NCBI GenBank assembly: GCA_029932855.1
Contig: JAOZPG010000003.1
Coordinates: 97,121 to 161,120, forward strand
Length of the DNA stretch: 64,000 nt
Origin: Bacteroidales bacterium
Lineage (GTDB): Bacteria; Bacteroidota; Bacteroidia; Bacteroidales; VadinHA17
Reading direction: 5' to 3'
Of the stretch, positions 60,699 through 64,000 are shown piece by piece. Positions within the stretch are counted from its first letter, which is position 1, and every line of letters begins with the position of its first letter. A program made the position numbers and the translations under genes. The notes below the pieces were generated by a model that was not told the DNA's origin, made no database searches, and saw only the letters and a program-made list of their open reading frames with translations.

Positions 60699-61540
60699 GG
60701 GTAGAGGCTTAAAAGATTTAGATGATTATGGGCAGGAATATTCTGGAAAGTATAACTATAAGTGAATCTGTCTCCGGGTTTTGCAAATTCAGTATTCTTT
60801 ATATATCTCTTGATATTCTCAAACAGGCTTGATTGCCTGGTAATTTTGCCAGATAGAACAAGCCTTGTAGACTCAGCAGCGAATTTTAACTGTTTAATTA
60901 TATTGAGAGTATAATAAAGCAGGTCGTTTGTATTTTTATACCCGAAACAGTTGTAAAGCAGAAGATTCCCCGATTCTGTGACAGCTATCTCAAACATGGT
61001 GCTATAAATATTAATAAAAACTGACCTGTCCTTGTTTCCGGTTCTTTCAGATAATATCCTGTTTATAAAAGGAGCGGACTGGTGAAAGATATTTATATTT
61101 GGGAATTGCCCCTGAAAGCCACTGATAAGTTTTGAGGGAACTGGAAATATCACCCATGTATCAATTTTCTTAATTTTATGGTGAAAAAGTTCTTCATGCC
61201 CGGAAAACTGAAAGTTCAGGCCTGTATAGTCTCCTATGTTTTGTTCCTTAAAAAGAGGATCCGGAACCAGGGTTGATCTTTCCTCAACATAGACCAATCC
61301 AGTACTCTTGTATTCTTTTAACAGGAACTCATCGCTTTTTAGTATTGAATTATACCAGTCGAATTTCCCCGGATCGATTTGTTTATCAGAGTTTAAATAG
61401 GCTTTCAGCGCTATATATTTGTTTTTTGTTGTATCGAGTATAGAAAAAACAAGTCCATCCAGGCTTGCCTGAACGGACAAATGATAAAAATGAGTAGAAT
61501 TAATATCTAAGGTTTCATCCAGAAATTCGAATTCAACCAT
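60686..61540 (-). CDS. DUF3822 family protein
   Basis: Bacteroidota-specific protein, 284 residues from the ATG at 61540. The track start at 61588 is a TTG inside the upstream gene, and MVEFEFLDETLDINSTHFYH matches the usual start. The C-terminal half (SVFINIYSTMFEIAVTESGN, then LKFAAESTRLVLSGKIT) looks like the phosphate-2 and adenosine regions of actin/PilM-like folds. That is weak evidence for an ASKHA-type structure. Function unknown. Overlaps rsmD by 13 bp, and starts 10 bp after the pilin-like gene. Confidence 0.88.
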   Translation of the reverse strand: MVEFEFLDETLDINSTHFYHLSVQASLDGLVFSILDTTKNKYIALKAYLNSDKQIDPGKFDWYNSILKSDEFLLKEYKSTGLVYVEERSTLVPDPLFKEQNIGDYTGLNFQFSGHEELFHHKIKKIDTWVIFPVPSKLISGFQGQFPNINIFHQSAPFINRILSERTGNKDRSVFINIYSTMFEIAVTESGNLLLYNCFGYKNTNDLLYYTLNIIKQLKFAAESTRLVLSGKITRQSSLFENIKRYIKNTEFAKPGDRFTYSYTFQNIPAHNHLNLLSLYPCVS

Positions 61541-61550
61541 ATCAGGAATT

Positions 61551-62180
61551 TTATTCCCAGTTTCCTGCATTATTAGTGGAGACTTCAAGTGATCCTACTT
61601 TGAGACCTTTAAATCCTACAATCTTTTCTCTTTCAGCATTATAATTTATAATTAACTGCTTATTTAAACCATGCAGCAGGATATCATTAAGGATACTTGC
61701 TTCAAATACTTTGACTTTCACTTTTGAAACTGTTACCAGTTCCTTGGCTCCCATGAAAAACTGGTGGGTATCGCAATAAGGTACATAGCGCAATGAGTCT
61801 ATTGGATAGCCAGTCTCAAATAATGAATCAAGGATCATTACATAGTTTGTATCACGGGTAATGAGTCCCATTTCCATGGCTTTCTTTTCAGTTATCCCCA
61901 GGTCGTACATGCTGTCTGTAATACTTCCGATAGCCATGACAAATGGGAAGGAATCATATTTGACAAAATTAATAAGGGTATCAAAACTACCTGTATATTC
62001 TCCGAATTTAGCCCTGTATGCTACTTGGGCAGTACGTATGTCTTTAAGTCTTTGAATAGCAGCATCTTCTCTTTTCTTTACTTCACGGTTAAAACGAATA
62101 GGTTCGTTGATACTTTCAATTAACAGGTATGCAACCAGAATAATTGCAACGGCCAGAATACTTTTAATAGCAGTTCTCAT
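61551..62180 (-). CDS. membrane-anchored pseudopilin-like protein of unknown function
   Basis: 209 residues. An N-terminal membrane helix (about 5-22, IKSILAVAIILVAYLLI) is followed by a long helix with EDAAIQRLKDIRTAQVAYRA and KFGEYTGSFDTLINFVK. This strongly recalls the helix plus AxYxxxxGxYP-type region of GspG-like pseudopilins. A typical prepilin cleavage site (G/A-FTLIE) is absent, so processing as a pilin is doubtful. First gene of a three-gene minus-strand operon with DUF3822 and rsmD. Confidence 0.78.
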   Translation of the reverse strand: MRTAIKSILAVAIILVAYLLIESINEPIRFNREVKKREDAAIQRLKDIRTAQVAYRAKFGEYTGSFDTLINFVKYDSFPFVMAIGSITDSMYDLGITEKKAMEMGLITRDTNYVMILDSLFETGYPIDSLRYVPYCDTHQFFMGAKELVTVSKVKVKVFEASILNDILLHGLNKQLIINYNAEREKIVGFKGLKVGSLEVSTNNAGNWE

Positions 62181-62319
62181 TTCAGTTTATTTGGTATGTG
62201 ATGTATGCAAAAATATAATAAATAATGATATTTTCATGCGAGAGTGTTAAAATTTTACCTATCTTTTTTAACATTTGTTTCTATAATTCTATTTATTTAA
62301 AACACTTATTTGAAGGCAG

Positions 62320-63753
62320 ATGCTTAAAAACCATATAAGGGATAAATTAAATGAATCATTGGGGCATGCCCCAACTTCAGGCCAGATAGTATTTCATAAT
62401 GCCCTACCTGATTTTTGTCTTGGGGATATTGAGAATGAAGTATTAATACTGAAAGGCTATGCCGGAACCGGTAAAACGACTTCTATCAGTGCCCTGGTCA
62501 GGACCCTTGAGAGTTTTAAGATAAGGACAGTACTTATGGCCCCTACAGGAAGGGCTGCCAAGGTGATTACTTCTATAACGGCTAAGCCTGCTCATACTAT
62601 TCATAAGAGGATATACAGGCAGAAATCCAGTAAAGACGGCCTGGGTATTTTTGTGCTTGACAGGAACCTGTATAAGGATACTTTTTTTATTGTTGATGAA
62701 GCATCTATGATCCCGGATGATGCCGGTGAATCATCAATATTTGGTTCAGGAAGATTACTGGATGATCTCCTGGAATTCGTTTACTCGGGTAATAATTGCA
62801 AACTTATTCTTGTTGGTGATATTGCTCAGCTTCCTCCTGTAGGTCTGGATATTAGTCCGGCCCTTGATAAAGGCACTTTCATATCCAAGGGCTTTGCAGT
62901 AAAGGAATACTCCCTAACTGAAGTTGTAAGACAATCAAAAGAATCGGGTGTATTGTTTAATGCTACACTTATAAGGGAAAAAATAAATGAGGTGGTGCCA
63001 GGGGTGGTGGTTTTTAATCTTGGCGGCTATAAAGATATTAGTTATCTGCCCGGGTCTATGCTCCTTGAAGAACTTGCTCAGTGTTATGATTCCGGTGGAG
63101 TTGAGGAAACAATGGTTATTGTGAGGTCTAATAAGCAGGCCAACAAGTATAATGCAGGTATAAGGAACCAGATATTATGGAGGGAGGACAGGATATCAAA
63201 AGGTGATCTGCTTATGGTTGTGAAGAATAATTATTTTTATGCAGATGAGGATGAGCAGTTTGATTTTATTGCTAATGGAGATATTGTGGAGATACTGAGA
63301 ATTGATAATTTCGAAGAGCGTTACGATTGCCTGTTTGCTGATTGCAGGCTGAAGCTGATGGATTATAATGATGTGGAAATAGAGGCTAAACTATTGCTTG
63401 ATACTCTTGACCTGGAGACAGCTTCACTGCCTGCCGGCAGGCATAAGGACTTGTTTTTCTCAGTTGCAGAGGACTATGCAGATGTAAAGTCAAAGAAGAA
63501 AAGATATGAGGCTGTCAGGGATGATGCATTTTTTAATGCACTGCAGGTAAAATTTGCTTATGCCGTTACCTGTCATAAAGCTCAGGGGGGACAATGGAAG
63601 AATGTTTTTATCGATCATGGCTGGTTTGTTGATGATATGTATAACAGAGAATACCTCAGGTGGCTATATACAGCCTTTACCAGGACTACAGATAAGCTCT
63701 ACCTGGTAAATTTCCACAAGTCTTTTCTCAGGGAAGAGGATATTGATTATTAG
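62320..63753 (+). CDS. RecD-like ATP-dependent DNA helicase
   Basis: Superfamily 1B helicase, 477 residues, smaller than RecD proper and without RecBC neighbours. Walker A is LKGYAGTGKTTSISALV (about 44-60), Walker B FFIVDEASMIPDD, and motif III LILVGDIAQLPPVG. Motif V/VI is AYAVTCHKAQGGQWKNVFID with LYTAFTRTTDKLYLV. It resembles the Dda/RecD2-type AAA_30 plus UvrD_C_2 group. Likely acts in DNA repair or replication restart; specific role unknown. Confidence 0.92.
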   Translation: MLKNHIRDKLNESLGHAPTSGQIVFHNALPDFCLGDIENEVLILKGYAGTGKTTSISALVRTLESFKIRTVLMAPTGRAAKVITSITAKPAHTIHKRIYRQKSSKDGLGIFVLDRNLYKDTFFIVDEASMIPDDAGESSIFGSGRLLDDLLEFVYSGNNCKLILVGDIAQLPPVGLDISPALDKGTFISKGFAVKEYSLTEVVRQSKESGVLFNATLIREKINEVVPGVVVFNLGGYKDISYLPGSMLLEELAQCYDSGGVEETMVIVRSNKQANKYNAGIRNQILWREDRISKGDLLMVVKNNYFYADEDEQFDFIANGDIVEILRIDNFEERYDCLFADCRLKLMDYNDVEIEAKLLLDTLDLETASLPAGRHKDLFFSVAEDYADVKSKKKRYEAVRDDAFFNALQVKFAYAVTCHKAQGGQWKNVFIDHGWFVDDMYNREYLRWLYTAFTRTTDKLYLVNFHKSFLREEDIDY

Positions 63754-63791
63754 AACCTGTTTAGAGCCCTTGTTTGACCGGGCTTCCTTAT

Positions 63792-64000
63792 CTATTCTCC
63801 TATAATCTTTACAAGCACTCTCTTTTTTCGTTTGCCATCGAACTCTCCATAAAAGATTTGTTCCCAGGGACCGAAGTCAAGTTGTCCATCAGTAATGGCA
63901 ACAACGACCTCGCGACCCATGATCTGTCTTTTCATGTGGGCATCAGCATTATCCTCAAATGTGTTGTGCTTGTATTGGGAATGTGGTTTTTCAGGAGCCA
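63792..64000 (-). CDS. YjbQ/UPF0047 family protein (5' end cut by window)
   Basis: Not in the ORF track. The minus strand, read from the right edge to a TAG at 63792, gives [18 protein letters not shown] then [18 protein letters not shown]. This is the C-terminal core of the UPF0047/YjbQ fold. [20 protein letters not shown] just before it fits the family histidine region. About half the protein lies beyond the window. Some YjbQ members are reported to have thiamine phosphate synthase activity; the physiological role is unsettled. Convergent with the RecD-like helicase. Confidence 0.88.
   Translation of the reverse strand, partial: APEKPHSQYKHNTFEDNADAHMKRQIMGREVVVAITDGQLDFGPWEQIFYGEFDGKRKKRVLVKIIGE

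Overview
Organism. The window looks like a chromosomal segment of a marine or anaerobic member of the Bacteroidota, probably Bacteroidales/Marinilabiliales-like. This is an inference from several independent signs: a type IX secretion C-terminal sorting domain on a gingipain-like protease, a GldL-like membrane protein, Reg_prop/Y_Y_Y propeller signalling, a FISUMP domain, Bacteroidota-restricted families (DUF3822, DUF1684), frequent lipoproteins, little sign of Shine-Dalgarno sequences, a TTTG-N17-TANNTTTG promoter, and A+T-rich intergenic DNA. Electron-bifurcating NfnAB, a rubrerythrin-like protein and several radical SAM enzymes suggest an anaerobic or facultative lifestyle. Layout. 1-7161: central metabolism and envelope: an aspartate-type aminotransferase (cut by the left edge) overlapping ATP-dependent PEP carboxykinase, MltG, a phosphohexomutase, a glycosyltransferase and a small GldL-like membrane protein. 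7208-11222 (minus): exported gamma-glutamyltransferase, exported M20D amidohydrolase, ferritin-like protein. 11490-13969: a promoter and nfnAB. 14228-16781: a tightly overlapping exported trio (GDPD lipoprotein, beta-propeller, HAD phosphatase lipoprotein). 17067-20576: an AraB-like ketopentokinase with an L-fucose/D-arabinose isomerase. 20596-27685: two conserved unknowns, a class IV aminotransferase, a small conserved protein, acylphosphatase, a solitary AmrS-type radical SAM enzyme and a CPA2 antiporter with RCK domains. 27817-40277: the most interesting part, with three DUF1080 (3-keto-glycoside-acting) lipoproteins, two exported and one cytoplasmic Gfo/Idh/MocA oxidoreductase and an exported xylose-isomerase-like TIM barrel. 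An M14 peptidase, DoxX and a degenerate hemerythrin/PAS protein lie among them, and a strong terminator closes the region. I read it as an oxidative (3-keto) glycoside-cleavage locus. 40389-42402 (minus): methyltransferase, PPP phosphatase, HD hydrolase. 42466-54859: a very large C25 protease with T9SS signal, divergent from a propeller-SpoIIE phosphatase, then a 725-residue KamA-like radical SAM protein and a LiaF-like/LytS/LytTR signalling operon. 54990-59934: a DUF1684 lipoprotein, a VanZ-like protein and a possible small tRNA-Asp-associated islet. The islet carries a lipoprotein with five invasin-type Ig domains, two nearly identical over 210 bp at DNA level, and a FISUMP domain. 60031-64000: an intergenic tandem repeat, rsmD/DUF3822/pilin-like genes, a RecD-like helicase and the 3' end of a yjbQ gene cut by the right edge. 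Limits. No database search, structure prediction or composition calculation was run. Family calls rest on motifs read directly from the translations. Several start codons were moved inward from the ORF track (4066, 14228, 22008, 23154, 27899, 29366, 39403, 61540) to match signal peptides or family N-termini.
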